Part shown: in pieces, positions 1-14,838 of the stretch | Numbering within the stretch: the first letter of the stretch is position 1 | Layout of the letters: every line of letters starts with the position of its first letter | Assembly: GCF_900110435.1 (NCBI RefSeq) | Contig: NZ_FODT01000004.1 | Location: 1 to 64,000 of the forward strand | DNA length: 64,000 bases | Direction: 5' to 3' | From: Rhodopseudomonas pseudopalustris | GTDB taxonomy: Bacteria; Pseudomonadota; Alphaproteobacteria; Rhizobiales; Xanthobacteraceae | Notes under the pieces: generated by a model | Told to the model about the DNA's origin: nothing | The model's input: only the letters and a program-made list of their open reading frames with translations | Databases searched by the model: none | Translations under genes and position numbers: made by a program

Positions 1-130
1 ACCAAACGCTCCTTCACACCCAAGGCTGCCTCCTCAAAAGCAGCCTTGAATCTGATTTGCTCCTAAAAGGGAATCCTTAGAGTCCACACCACCTAAAGCA
101 ATATCGAGCAACGCGCGGGGATCTGTCGCA

Positions 131-313
131 ATGAACTGGTATGTGGACGCCATTCTGGTCGGGATCATTCTACCCTGGATCATCGTGACCTACCGGCTGA
201 TCGCGGCGTTCCGCCGGGGCGTGGCGACTGGCGTCATCCAATGGGGGGTGTGGGCCGCGATCTGCGTTCCGGCGATGCTGCTGGTGATGTGGGGTATCCA
301 GAGCCTGCGCTGA
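131..313 (+). CDS. Small two-helix membrane protein, hypothetical
   Basis: The 60-residue product has two hydrophobic stretches, about residues 6-26 and 38-57, separated by a basic loop (RLIAAFRRG), so a small inner-membrane hairpin protein is likely. A purine-rich stretch (GCGCGGGG) lies about ten bases before the ATG. There is no recognisable domain and the function is unknown. It reads away from the two minus-strand zinc-ribbon genes. It could be a chance open frame, but its hydrophobic pattern and clean start argue that it is real. Confidence 0.55.
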   Translation: MNWYVDAILVGIILPWIIVTYRLIAAFRRGVATGVIQWGVWAAICVPAMLLVMWGIQSLR

Positions 314-400
314 TGGGGACCACGGCGCCGGCGACTGACGGCGATGCCGGATGTGCGGATGTGGCGATCAGCGGGCTGCGTCGGGGGGCAGCATCAGCGC

Positions 401-661
401 TCAGTCCATCACGCCGTCGCCGCTGCCGCGATGGATCGACAGCAGCATGCCGTTCTTGATCCGGCGGACTTCAGTGAAGGCGCGCTGGACGCCGAGATCG
501 GCGGAGTCGCTCGAGAACGTGATCAGCTTGTTGCAGGTCGGGCATTGCACCTGAGCGCCTTCCCGAATGTTCTTGATCTTCTCGCGGAACGGCACGCGGC
601 ATTTGGTGCAAAGCACCCTGATCTTGTCCGGCGGCTTCGAGGGGGCAAGCTGCATCGTCAT
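401..661 (-). CDS. Small zinc-ribbon protein, hypothetical
   Basis: The 86-residue protein carries a C-x2-C-x18-C-x2-C arrangement (C18, C21, C40, C43; 'VLCTKC' and 'VQCPTC'), typical of a zinc ribbon that stabilises a small nucleic-acid or protein-binding fold. The second half has no recognised domain. There is no signal peptide, so it should be cytoplasmic. A second cysteine-pair protein on the same strand lies just upstream of it, and the pair may be cotranscribed, reading away from recA. The zinc-binding motif is seen; the cellular role is not known. Confidence 0.7.
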   Translation of the reverse strand: MTMQLAPSKPPDKIRVLCTKCRVPFREKIKNIREGAQVQCPTCNKLITFSSDSADLGVQRAFTEVRRIKNGMLLSIHRGSGDGVMD

Positions 662-745
662 GCCCGTAGTTCTGCGCGGCGAGCATTGACAAATGGTGAA
701 TACGCTAGCGCACCAAGTGGGTCTAAGGCCGGAATGCCGGCAGTA

Positions 746-934
746 TCAACTCGCGGAGCGCAGCGGGCTCTCGATCCAGCGCTGCAATTCTCTCGATTGC
801 ATCGGATCTTCCGAGGCGTTCAAGATCTTATGGGCATGTTCGCAGGCGACGCACTCGCTCGAGAAGATGTGCTCGCAATCGCTGCAGTTGCGTTGCTGCG
901 GCCAAATCGGAGGTGTTCTCAGAGATCGAGGCAT
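746..934 (-). CDS. Small CxxC-CxxC protein, hypothetical
   Basis: The product is 62 residues long from the ATG at 934, which is preceded by a good ribosome-binding site (AAGGGGAAG). A longer start at 964 exists but lacks this. The protein has two cysteine pairs, CSDC and CVAC, separated by eight residues, plus nearby histidines (CEHAH), suggesting a small zinc-binding fold. It sits 84 bases upstream of the other zinc-ribbon gene on the same strand, so the two may form one transcript. Function is unknown. Confidence 0.55.
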   Translation of the reverse strand: MPRSLRTPPIWPQQRNCSDCEHIFSSECVACEHAHKILNASEDPMQSRELQRWIESPLRSAS

Positions 935-1363
935 GGTGCTTCCCCTTGGATCAGGCGGGAGCAATTACACTCTCAGTCACCGATGAATGCCGAGGGCGGT
1001 CGGGTGATGAGCGCAGCATTGGACTTACGCTCAGCCTGCGTTGGTCAATTGAGACCGTTAGCGAAAATTAAACGAATCGGGACGCGACCGGATTCGGATC
1101 ACCAGAGCGGCGCCGACCAGCAGGACGGGTCGACTCGGCTGCTCGCCAGCACGTTTGGCCATCGGACGGTCGCGCCAAACTAAGCCGCTCCACCTCCATC
1201 AGCGATTGAGTGGCCGCCATTCATCCATCGAGTGGGTGAATCGAGCAGGTAGCGCTCAAAGAACATATTGCGAACGGAGAACAAATAGTGTACGTAACTT
1301 TCTGTCGGCCTTGGGCCGGCGCGGTTTGTCCCATTGGCGAATCCCGTTCATAAGGAGCTTCAT
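935..1363. other. Intergenic region upstream of recA
   Basis: About 430 bases separate the minus-strand zinc-ribbon genes from recA. The only element I can identify is the SOS box at 1261-1275. Promoters for both directions should lie here. The apparent open frames through this stretch have no protein-like character. Confidence 0.5.
1261..1275 (+). promoter_or_regulatory. LexA (SOS) box of recA
   Basis: The sequence GAAC-N7-GAAC is an exact match to the direct-repeat SOS box known for LexA of alphaproteobacteria (GAACN7GAAC). It lies about 90 bases before the recA start, where LexA repression is expected. A further GAAC follows at 1279-1282. Confidence 0.85.
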
Positions 1364-2455
<1,092 letters not shown>

Positions 2456-2538
2456 GCCGCTAACGCGGATAGTTTAAGTCGGCGGGCGCCGCGAACCCCT
2501 GTTGCCGGGGAACCCGTAGCGCTCGCCGCACCTTTTCT

Positions 2539-2640
2539 AGAGCGTTTTCGAGCGAAGTGGAAACCGGTTCGCGTGAAGAAAACGCGTCAGAACAAAAAGT
2601 TAGAGCTCCGGTTCTGATTCTATCAGAACCGGAAAAGCTC
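2539..2640 (+). repeat. Dispersed palindromic repeat, family A, copy 1
   Basis: The element begins AGAGCGTTTTCGAGCGAAG and ends in a strong hairpin: an 11-base arm at 2608-2618 pairs with 2622-2632 around a 3-base loop, extended by GAGCT/AGCTC. Near-identical copies occur at 10625-10726 and, inverted, at 17676-17760 and 30733-30835. Here it lies about 80 bases after recA and could act as a terminator. Confidence 0.85.
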
Positions 2641-2717
2641 GAAGATTATTAGTTGTTTGTTGCGCGGGTGCTCCACGCCCGACCGTCATTGCACCGTTCG
2701 CTCGCACGGTTCTCAGC

Positions 2718-2828
2718 CGTCATCGCCCGCGAAAGCGGATGACCCAGTATCCCAGAGCGCGCGTTGAGCTGTCGGGCATTGGCCCGACGCAGTGCAATAC
2801 TGGATCACCCGCTTTCGCGGGTGATGAC
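2718..2828. repeat. Dispersed inverted repeat, family D, copy 1
   Basis: An imperfect palindrome whose arms read 'CGCGAAAGCGGATGACCC' and the reverse complement of the same motif, with 'CAGTATCCCAGAG' inside. Related copies are at 49610-49723 and 53752-53870. Together with the family A copy it fills the gap between recA and gcvP; no gene is seen there. Confidence 0.75.
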
Positions 2829-2908
2829 AGCTGTTCAGGTGATGACAGCTGTGCACATGGCGTTTGACCGTGCGGACTCTTCCGCCCGTGCCGACTTCCT
2901 CGTCGGGG

Positions 2909-5806
<2,898 letters not shown>

Positions 5807-5879
5807 GGTCTCCTCGTCTCAGGCGGTCGGCCTCGAAGGCCAGCTCGAAAGGCAGTCGCTCAGAATGCTCAACTTCGTC

Positions 5880-5958
5880 ATAGCGAAGAGCGTAGCGGAA
5901 GCGTCCAGCTGCTCAGCGCACTGACCTCTGGATTGCTTCGCATCGCTCGCAATGACGG
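5880..5958. repeat. Short dispersed repeat between gcvH and gcvP
   Basis: The stretch ends 'GGATTGCTTCGCATCGCTC' then 'GCAATGACGG', a palindromic pattern recognisable from intergenic repeats of this bacterial group. It occupies the 166-base gap in an otherwise compact operon. The identification is by pattern only; the exact borders are uncertain. Confidence 0.45.
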
Positions 5959-5972
5959 ATCAACACGACTTG

Positions 5973-6338
5973 TCAGGCCGTGTGCGCCTTGTAGGCGGCC
6001 TCATCCATCAGGCCTTCGAGTTCGCTCTTGTCGGCGATCTTCAGTTTGAAGAACCACGCCGCGCCGCCGGCGTCGGAATTCACCAGCGCCGGTTCGGCCC
6101 CCAGCGTCTCGTTGACCTCGAGCACTTCGCCGGTGATCGGCGCATAGACGTCGGACGCCGCCTTCACCGATTCGACCACGGCGGCGGCCTCCGCCTTCTT
6201 GATGCTGCGGCCGACCTTCGGCAGCTCGACAAACACCACGTCGCCGAGTTGTTCCTGCGCGTAGTTGGTGATGCCGATGGTGGCGACGTCGCCCTCGATC
6301 TTCAGCCATTCGTGATCGGAGGTGTAGAGCGTGGTCAT
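5973..6338 (-). CDS. gcvH: Glycine cleavage system H protein
   Basis: GcvH is the lipoyl-carrying shuttle of the glycine cleavage complex, moving the aminomethyl group from GcvP to GcvT and the electrons to lipoamide dehydrogenase. The product is 121 residues, the normal length. The lipoyl attachment lysine is K59 in [13 protein letters not shown]. The start at 6338 ([13 protein letters not shown]) matches the family N-terminus; longer in-frame starts overlap gcvT and are not credible. It begins 8 bases after the gcvT stop, consistent with one transcript. Confidence 0.97.
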   Translation of the reverse strand: MTTLYTSDHEWLKIEGDVATIGITNYAQEQLGDVVFVELPKVGRSIKKAEAAAVVESVKAASDVYAPITGEVLEVNETLGAEPALVNSDAGGAAWFFKLKIADKSELEGLMDEAAYKAHTA

Positions 6339-6346
6339 GCTGATCC

Positions 6347-7495
6347 TCAACGCTTGTAGGTGTTCGGGACAAAAGGCATCGCGGCGACGCGCAGCGGCAG
6401 CCGCTGGCCGCGCACTTCGGCGAAAACAACGGTGCCGATGGCGGCCTGCGCGGTCGGCAGATAGCCCATCGCCACCGGCGCGTTCAGGCTCGGGCCGAAG
6501 CCGCCGGAGGTGACGGCGCCGATCGGCTCTGCGGCATCCGCGCCGGCATAGAGCGTCGCGCCCTCGCGCACCGGGGCGCGGCCTTCCGGCCGGAAGCCGA
6601 CGCGGATGCGGGCGGTGCCCTGGTCGAGCTGGGCCAGAATTGCGCTGGCGCCGAGGAAGCCGCCGGGCCGCGCGCCGCCGGATCGCCGGCTCTTCTGGAT
6701 CGACCAGGACAGCCCGCTTTCGACCGGCGAGGTCGTGGTATCGATGTCGTGGCCGTAAAGACAGAGTCCGGCTTCCAGGCGCAGGCTGTCGCGGGCGCCC
6801 AAGCCGATCGGCAGCACGTCCGGATGGTCGAGCAGCGCCTGCGCGAAGGCCTCCGCGCCATCGGCCGGCACCGAGATCTCGAAGCCGTCCTCGCCGGTGT
6901 AGCCGGAGCGCGACACGTAGCAGCGGAGTCCCATCAGGGTCAGCTCGGCGACGTCCATGAAGCGCAGCTTGCCGATGTCGGCACAGAAATGACCGAGCGC
7001 CGCTTCCGCCTTCGGCCCCTGCAGCGCCAGCAGCGCGCGTTCGGGCAGGGCGGTGATCTCGCACGTCTCGGAGAGGTGCGCGCGCAGATGCGCCTCGTCC
7101 TCGGCCTTGCAGGCGGCGTTGACCACCAGGAACAGCCGGTCGCCCAGATTGGTGACCATCAGATCGTCGAGGATGCCGCCGGAATCGTTGGTGAACTGCG
7201 CGTAGCGCTGGCGGCCGGGCGGCAGCGCGGCGATGTCCTGCGGAACCAGTCGCTCCAGCGCCCGCGCGGCGTCATCGAGCTTGCCGGACTTCGCCCGCAG
7301 CTCGATCTGCCCCATATGCGACACGTCGAACAGGCCGGCATGGGCGCGGTTGTGGAGATGCTCCTTCAGCACGCCCGGCGCGAATTGCACCGGCATGTCA
7401 TAGCCCGCGAACGGCACCATCTTTCCACCGCGCGCCAGATGCAACGCGTGAAGTGGGGTTCGTTTCAGGGCAGCAGCATCGTCACCGGCCAGCAT
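6347..7495 (-). CDS. gcvT: Glycine cleavage system T protein (aminomethyltransferase)
   Basis: GcvT releases ammonia from the aminomethyl-lipoyl intermediate on GcvH and transfers the one-carbon unit to tetrahydrofolate. The 382-residue product has the folate-binding aminomethyltransferase core ('[18 protein letters not shown]', '[12 protein letters not shown]', '[14 protein letters not shown]') and the C-terminal barrel with [14 protein letters not shown]. It is the first gene of the gcvT-gcvH-gcvP operon, directly downstream of a tandem glycine riboswitch, so it should be induced when glycine is in excess. The first in-frame ATG is used; the second methionine ([13 protein letters not shown]) is too far inside. 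Confidence 0.96.
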   Translation of the reverse strand: MLAGDDAAALKRTPLHALHLARGGKMVPFAGYDMPVQFAPGVLKEHLHNRAHAGLFDVSHMGQIELRAKSGKLDDAARALERLVPQDIAALPPGRQRYAQFTNDSGGILDDLMVTNLGDRLFLVVNAACKAEDEAHLRAHLSETCEITALPERALLALQGPKAEAALGHFCADIGKLRFMDVAELTLMGLRCYVSRSGYTGEDGFEISVPADGAEAFAQALLDHPDVLPIGLGARDSLRLEAGLCLYGHDIDTTTSPVESGLSWSIQKSRRSGGARPGGFLGASAILAQLDQGTARIRVGFRPEGRAPVREGATLYAGADAAEPIGAVTSGGFGPSLNAPVAMGYLPTAQAAIGTVVFAEVRGQRLPLRVAAMPFVPNTYKR

Positions 7496-7547
7496 TTCCA
7501 GGCTCCCACGGTTCCCGAGACCTATTTCTCGTCACCATTTCGAGCCC

Positions 7548-7711
7548 CATCTGTCGCTGCGCCTGAGAGCATTATCCCGTCGGCGGACCCGCACCGGGCG
7601 CTTGCCCGACCGGTCTCTTTCCAGATGTCATTCCGTCGCGCGGTCCGTTTGCCTGAGAGTTTCCGGGGCGGTTGCTCCTTCGGCGCCGGCCTTGCGGCCG
7701 ATCTCTCCCGA
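7548..7711 (-). promoter_or_regulatory. Tandem glycine riboswitch controlling gcvTHP
   Basis: Read on the minus strand, the sequence has the hallmarks of aptamer 1: GGGAGAG at its 5' end, GCCGAAGGAGCAACCGCC in the core and CTCAGGCAAACGGAC at its end. A shorter second unit follows, with GAAAGAGACC, GCCGACGGGATAATGC and CTCTCAGGCGCAGCGACAGA. This is the two-aptamer arrangement known for glycine riboswitches, and it lies about 50 bases upstream of gcvT. Binding of glycine is expected to turn on the operon. The second aptamer departs more from the consensus than the first. Confidence 0.9.
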
Positions 7712-7950
7712 CGCGACTTACTTTCAACAGGTAGGACAGAAACACGGCTTCAACAAGGCTGTCAACGCGGCCCGGGGCGCTATCAACGGGTCTTAGCGAC
7801 GCCCCCGGGAAAGGACCGGGCCGAATGGCAAACAACTGAATTCATGCCCACTTTCTGGACAGCGCGCACCCTCGCGTCTAAAAGGCTGGGCACCCGGACT
7901 TAGGTGGACCCAGCGGGTGTTTCGCGGGCATCCCGGACGATTGGACGAAC

Positions 7951-10624
<2,674 letters not shown>

Positions 10625-10626
<2 letters not shown>

Positions 10627-10726
10627 AGCGTTTGCGAGCGAAGTGGATCCCGGGTCGCGTGAAAGAAGACGCGTCAAACTCGAATCGAGAGCCCGGTTCT
10701 GATCCTATCGGAACCGGGAGAGCTCT
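10625..10726 (+). repeat. Dispersed palindromic repeat, family A, copy 2
   Basis: Same organisation as the copy at 2539-2640: AGAGCGTTTGCGAGCGAAG, an AAGACGCGTC centre, then a terminal hairpin CCGGTTCTGATCCTATCGGAACCGG. It starts inside the stop codon of alaS and ends four bases before a truncated acetyltransferase frame. Confidence 0.85.
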
Positions 10727-10729
10727 CGC

Positions 10730-10867
10730 ATGGCGCGGGCGTTGGCGTGTCTGCAAGTCGTCTCGGACAACACCGCGGGCCGCGCGCTCTATGCGAGCCT
10801 CGGGCTGACCACCGAGCTGTACCGCTATCACTATCGACGGGCGTCGCGTTCGTCTTCAGAACTTTGA
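10730..10867 (+). pseudogene. GNAT acetyltransferase C-terminal remnant
   Basis: The 45-codon frame reads LQVVSDNTAGRALYASLGL, then YRYHYRR. This is the typical C-terminal signature of GNAT N-acetyltransferases (the 'N-x-A-x-x-LY-x-x-GF' helix that contacts acetyl-CoA). The acetyl-CoA-binding R/Q-x-x-G-x-G/A motif and all upstream parts of the fold are missing. A family A repeat abuts the truncated 5' end. A remnant of a deleted gene is the simplest reading; expression as a tiny protein is unlikely. Confidence 0.65.
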
Positions 10868-10870
10868 GTT

Positions 10871-11020
10871 CGTCATTCCGGGGCGCTCACGTGGTGAGCG
10901 AACCCGGAATCCATACCCCCTGGATTCGCGTCGAAGGACAGCTTTGCGACGCCCACTCCTCACCGCTGACGCCGGTGGTTATGGATTCCGGGCTCGCGCA
11001 AGCGCGCCCCGGAATGACGA
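10871..11020. repeat. Dispersed inverted repeat, family B, copy 1
   Basis: Outer arms CGTCATTCCGGGGCGC and its complement GCGCCCCGGAATGACG enclose a second inverted pair, 'GAACCCGGAATCCATA' and its near-complement. Further copies occur at 25055-25152, 26152-26260 and 47717-47868. The gap between the acetyltransferase remnant and the antiporter gene contains nothing else that I can see. Confidence 0.8.
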
Positions 11021-11048
11021 ACGATAGGCGCCCTAAGAGAAAGATGGA

Positions 11049-12833
11049 CTATTCCGCCGTCAGTCCCTTGCGGACCTGCTTTTTGCGCGCGTCGCGTTCG
11101 TCGTGGACGATGGCGATGACTTTGCCGGCCGGCATCCCGACCGTCTGCAGTACGGTCGAGGCGATTTCGAAGCTCGCTTCCAGCACTTCGCGCACCACGT
11201 CGCTGGCGCCGAGCTTGAACAGACGCACCGCGTGTTCGGCGTCGCGGGCGCGAACGATCACCGGGATGTCTGCGCGTTCGGCGCGCGCCGCGGCGACGAC
11301 GTGCTCGGCGGCGGCGGCGTCGTGCATCGTCACCACCAGCACCGGCGCATCGGCGAGCCCGCATTTACGCAGGAAGGCTCGCTGCGTGGCGTCGCCATAG
11401 ACCAGATTGTGCCCGGCGCGGCGCGCCTTCGCCACCGCCTCGGGATCGATCTCGATGCCGATGAACGGCTTGTCCTGCTTCCTCAGAATGTCGCCGAGGA
11501 TGCGGCCGACGCGGCCGTAGCCGACGACGATAATGCGGCCGGGCTCCGCCGGACCTGGATCAGCGCGGCCGTCGGCCAGCGCCGCGGCTTTCCCCACGCG
11601 CTTGCTCGCCTTTCGGCTCAGCCGCGCCAGATAGGGCGTCATCATCATGGTGCCGGACGACACCAGCAGCATGAACTGCTCGACCTCGCGGGTGACCAGA
11701 CCGCTGGAGCTGGCGAGCCCGAGGACGAGGAAGGCGAACTCACCGCCGCCGGCGAGCAGCAGGCTCGCTTCCGCCACCACCGGCCACGACAGCCCGAAGC
11801 CTCGCGTCAACGCCACGATCAGCGCCGCCTTCAGCGTCACCATGCCGAATACCGAGGCCGCAAGCATCGCCGGATAGCGCGCCACCTCGGCGACATCGAT
11901 CCGCATTCCGACCGAGATGAAGAACAGCCCGAGCAGCATCCCCTTGAACGGCTCGATATCGACTTCGACCTGTCGGCGAAACTCGGTTTCCGCCAGCACC
12001 AGGCCGGCGAGGAACGCGCCAAGCGCCATCGACAGCCCGGCGACATGGGTGAGCAGCGAGGTGCCGACGACGACGAACAGGATCGTCGCCATGAATAGTT
12101 CGCGGTTGTGGGTGCGCGCGACCAGCCGGAACATCCGCCGCAGCACCAGCCGCCCGAAGCCGACGATCAGCAGGATTGCGGCAACCGCCTGGAGCATCGC
12201 CATGCCGAGGCCGAGCCACACCGATCCGGTCGCGCTCGCGCCGGCGCTCGCGGCGCCATCGCCGCCCGCGTTGCCCAGCACCACGATCAGGAACAGGATC
12301 GGCACCACCGCGAGATCCTGCGCCAGCAGCACCGCGAAGATGCTGCGCCCGGCGATCGTCGCCAGCCGCTTCTGCTCGGCCAGCAGCTGCAGTACGATCG
12401 CGGTCGAGGACAGCGCCAGACAGGCGCCGATCACCAGGCTGGCTTCGACGGTATTGCCGAAAGCCAGCGCGATGCCGCTGATCGCCGTCGTGGTCAGCAC
12501 GACCTGCGACATGCCGAGCCCGAACACCAGCCGGCGCATCGTCCAGAGCCGGTCGAACGACAGTTCGAGCCCGATGGTGAACAGCAGGAAGGCGACGCCG
12601 AGCTCCGCGAGCCGGTCGACGGCGTCCTGCGAGGTGATGGTAATCGCCTGCAGCCATGGCAAGCCGTCGCCGATGCGGCCGAGGCTGTAGGGGCCGAGCA
12701 CCAGCCCGGCGACCAGGAAACCGAGCACCGGGCTGATGCGCAGGCGCGCCATCAATGGGATGACCACGCCGGCGGTGCCGAGAAACACCAGGGCTTCCCG
12801 GTAAACGCCGATATCGGTTGCTGCTGCCATCAA
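11049..12833 (-). CDS. CPA2-family K+/H+ antiporter with TrkA-N domain (KefB/KefC type)
   Basis: The 594-residue protein has about 12 membrane helices of the Na+/H+ exchanger fold (residues ~10-390), starting 'GVVIPLMARLRISPVLGFL' and including 'LAELGVAFLLFTIGLELSF'. A cytoplasmic Rossmann-type TrkA-N domain follows from about residue 415, with the nucleotide-binding motif VVGYGRVGRILG. This is the architecture of glutathione-gated or NAD-regulated K+ efflux systems in the inner membrane. It is divergent from a second antiporter of the same superfamily at 13024. Whether it is KefB or KefC in function cannot be told from sequence alone. Confidence 0.9.
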   Translation of the reverse strand: MMAAATDIGVYREALVFLGTAGVVIPLMARLRISPVLGFLVAGLVLGPYSLGRIGDGLPWLQAITITSQDAVDRLAELGVAFLLFTIGLELSFDRLWTMRRLVFGLGMSQVVLTTTAISGIALAFGNTVEASLVIGACLALSSTAIVLQLLAEQKRLATIAGRSIFAVLLAQDLAVVPILFLIVVLGNAGGDGAASAGASATGSVWLGLGMAMLQAVAAILLIVGFGRLVLRRMFRLVARTHNRELFMATILFVVVGTSLLTHVAGLSMALGAFLAGLVLAETEFRRQVEVDIEPFKGMLLGLFFISVGMRIDVAEVARYPAMLAASVFGMVTLKAALIVALTRGFGLSWPVVAEASLLLAGGGEFAFLVLGLASSSGLVTREVEQFMLLVSSGTMMMTPYLARLSRKASKRVGKAAALADGRADPGPAEPGRIIVVGYGRVGRILGDILRKQDKPFIGIEIDPEAVAKARRAGHNLVYGDATQRAFLRKCGLADAPVLVVTMHDAAAAEHVVAAARAERADIPVIVRARDAEHAVRLFKLGASDVVREVLEASFEIASTVLQTVGMPAGKVIAIVHDERDARKKQVRKGLTAE

Positions 12834-13023
12834 GGTTCCAGATCACGGTGCTGCCAAATCGGCGCGGGGTTCGATCAATTTAGGCGACGCTGCGGCAAAA
12901 GATCGCAAATTTGGCTATTGGCCGCGGTAGAATCGTTCCATTCGAGCCCACCGAATCTACTGCGGCGATGGGTAGCCGTCTGAATTGTAGAATGTCGCGT
13001 CTCAATGCCGCACAAAGGTTTAC

Positions 13024-14694
13024 ATGCACAACACACCTTTGATTTCGACAATCGTGGCCGGCCTCGTGCTGGCCTTTATTTTCGGTGTCGTGGCGCAGCG
13101 GCTGCGGATATCGCCGCTGGTGGGTTATCTGCTCGCTGGCGTGGTGATCGGGCCGTTCACGCCGGGCTATGTCGCCAATCAGAATATCGCCAATGAACTT
13201 GCCGAGATCGGCATCATTCTTCTGATGTTCGGCGTCGGCCTGCATTTTTCTCTGAAGGACCTGCTGTCGGTGAGGGCGATCGCCATCCCCGGCGCGGTGG
13301 TGCAGATCGCCACAGCGAGCGCGCTCGGCATCGGGCTCGGCCACGTGCTCGGCTGGTCGTTCGGCAGCGGCCTCGTGTTCGGTCTGGCGCTGTCGGTGGC
13401 GAGCACGGTGGTGCTGCTGCGCGCCTTGCAGGAACGCCGGCTGGTCGACAGCGATCGCGGCCGGATCGCGGTCGGCTGGCTGATCGTCGAGGACCTCGCG
13501 ATGGTTCTGACGCTGGTGTTGCTGCCGGCGGTGGCCGGCCTGCTCAAGGGCGACTCCACCGGCGCGAGCTGGGACACGGTCGCGCTGCCGATCGCTTTGA
13601 CGCTCGGCAAGGTCGCCGCCTTCATCGCGTTCATGCTGCTGGTCGGGCGCCGCGTGATCCCGTGGATGCTGCACTACGTGGCGCACACCGGCTCGCGCGA
13701 ACTGTTCCGGCTGGCGGTGCTCTCGATCTCGCTCGGGGTGGCATTCGGGGCCGCGATCCTGTTCGACGTGTCGTTCGCGCTCGGCGCATTCTTCGCCGGC
13801 ATGATCCTGTCGGAATCCGAACTCAGCCAGCGCGCCGCCAGCGAGACGCTGCCGTTGCGCGACGCCTTCGCGGTGCTGTTCTTCGTGTCGGTCGGCATGC
13901 TGGTCGATCCGATCATTCTGATCCGGGAGCCTCTGCCGGTGCTCGCCACCGTGCTGATCATCGTGTTCGGCAAGTCGCTCGCGGCGTTTCTGATCGTGCG
14001 GCTGTTCGGTCATCCGAACATGACCGCGCTGACGATCTCGGCCAGTCTCGCGCAGATCGGCGAATTCTCCTTCATCCTCGCAAACCTCGGCGTCAGCCTC
14101 GCTTTGCTGCCGGAGCGCGGTCGCGATCTGGTGCTGGCGGGTGCGATCATCTCGATCCTGCTCAATCCGCTGATGTTCGCGCTGCTGGATCGTTTCAGTG
14201 CGCGGAGCGGGGCGGCGCCCGAGCCGGAGGCCCTGGCGAAGGAGACCGCCGGCGCACACGCAAAGCCGGTGCATCATGGCGGCCACGTCGTGCTGGTCGG
14301 CTACGGCCGCGTCGGCTCGATCGTCGGCGCCGCGCTGCGCCGCGACGGCGCCGACGTCGTGGTGATCGAGGACGATACCGAGCGGGTAGCGCAGCTCCAG
14401 CGTGAAGGCATTACCGCGGTCGGCGGCAACGCCGCCGCGCCGGACATGCTGGAAGCCGCCGAAATCGCCAGCGCACGCGGCCTTCTGGTCGCGATTCCGG
14501 ATGCGTTCGAGGGCGGTCAGATCGTCGCCAAGGCGCGCGCGCTGAACGCCAAGCTGCCGATCATCGCCCGCGCCCATTCGACCGAAGAGGTCGCGCATCT
14601 GAAGTCGAACGGCGCCGACGTCGTGATCATGGGCGAGGACGAGATCGCCAGGGCGATGATCGCGCGGATCGGCGCCGAGCCAGCCTCTTCCTGA
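13024..14694 (+). CDS. ybaL: CPA2-family cation/proton antiporter, YbaL type
   Basis: The 556-residue product has an N-terminal Na+/H+ exchanger domain (about residues 5-390; 'ISPLVGYLLAGVVIGPFTPG', 'LMFGVGLHFSLKDLL') and a C-terminal TrkA-N domain beginning near residue 417 with VLVGYGRVGSIVG. The N-terminus and the spacing match the YbaL (RosB) branch of K+/H+ antiporters. It diverges from the KefB/C-like gene across a 190-base gap, so the two may be co-regulated. Assignment to the YbaL branch is by sequence resemblance. Confidence 0.88.
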   Translation: MHNTPLISTIVAGLVLAFIFGVVAQRLRISPLVGYLLAGVVIGPFTPGYVANQNIANELAEIGIILLMFGVGLHFSLKDLLSVRAIAIPGAVVQIATASALGIGLGHVLGWSFGSGLVFGLALSVASTVVLLRALQERRLVDSDRGRIAVGWLIVEDLAMVLTLVLLPAVAGLLKGDSTGASWDTVALPIALTLGKVAAFIAFMLLVGRRVIPWMLHYVAHTGSRELFRLAVLSISLGVAFGAAILFDVSFALGAFFAGMILSESELSQRAASETLPLRDAFAVLFFVSVGMLVDPIILIREPLPVLATVLIIVFGKSLAAFLIVRLFGHPNMTALTISASLAQIGEFSFILANLGVSLALLPERGRDLVLAGAIISILLNPLMFALLDRFSARSGAAPEPEALAKETAGAHAKPVHHGGHVVLVGYGRVGSIVGAALRRDGADVVVIEDDTERVAQLQREGITAVGGNAAAPDMLEAAEIASARGLLVAIPDAFEGGQIVAKARALNAKLPIIARAHSTEEVAHLKSNGADVVIMGEDEIARAMIARIGAEPASS

Positions 14695-14771
14695 CGCGCG
14701 CACACTTGCGCGCCGCGAAGCGTCCTCCTTCGAGGCTCGCTGAAGACGGCGCACCGGTCCGCGATAACGCA

Positions 14772-14810
14772 AACAAAAAGGCGCGGAGGACATCCGCGCC
14801 TTTCGAATTT
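14772..14810 (-). terminator. Rho-independent terminator of icd
   Basis: An 8-base GC-rich stem (AGGCGCGG at 14779-14786, CCGCGCCT at 14794-14801) encloses a 7-base loop. On the minus strand it is followed by CTTTTTGTTTG. It lies about 30 bases past the icd stop codon. T residues also follow on the plus strand, so it may work for ybaL too. Confidence 0.85.
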
Positions 14811-14838
14811 TTGGCTTGTAGGCTCGGGCGCGCGCCGG

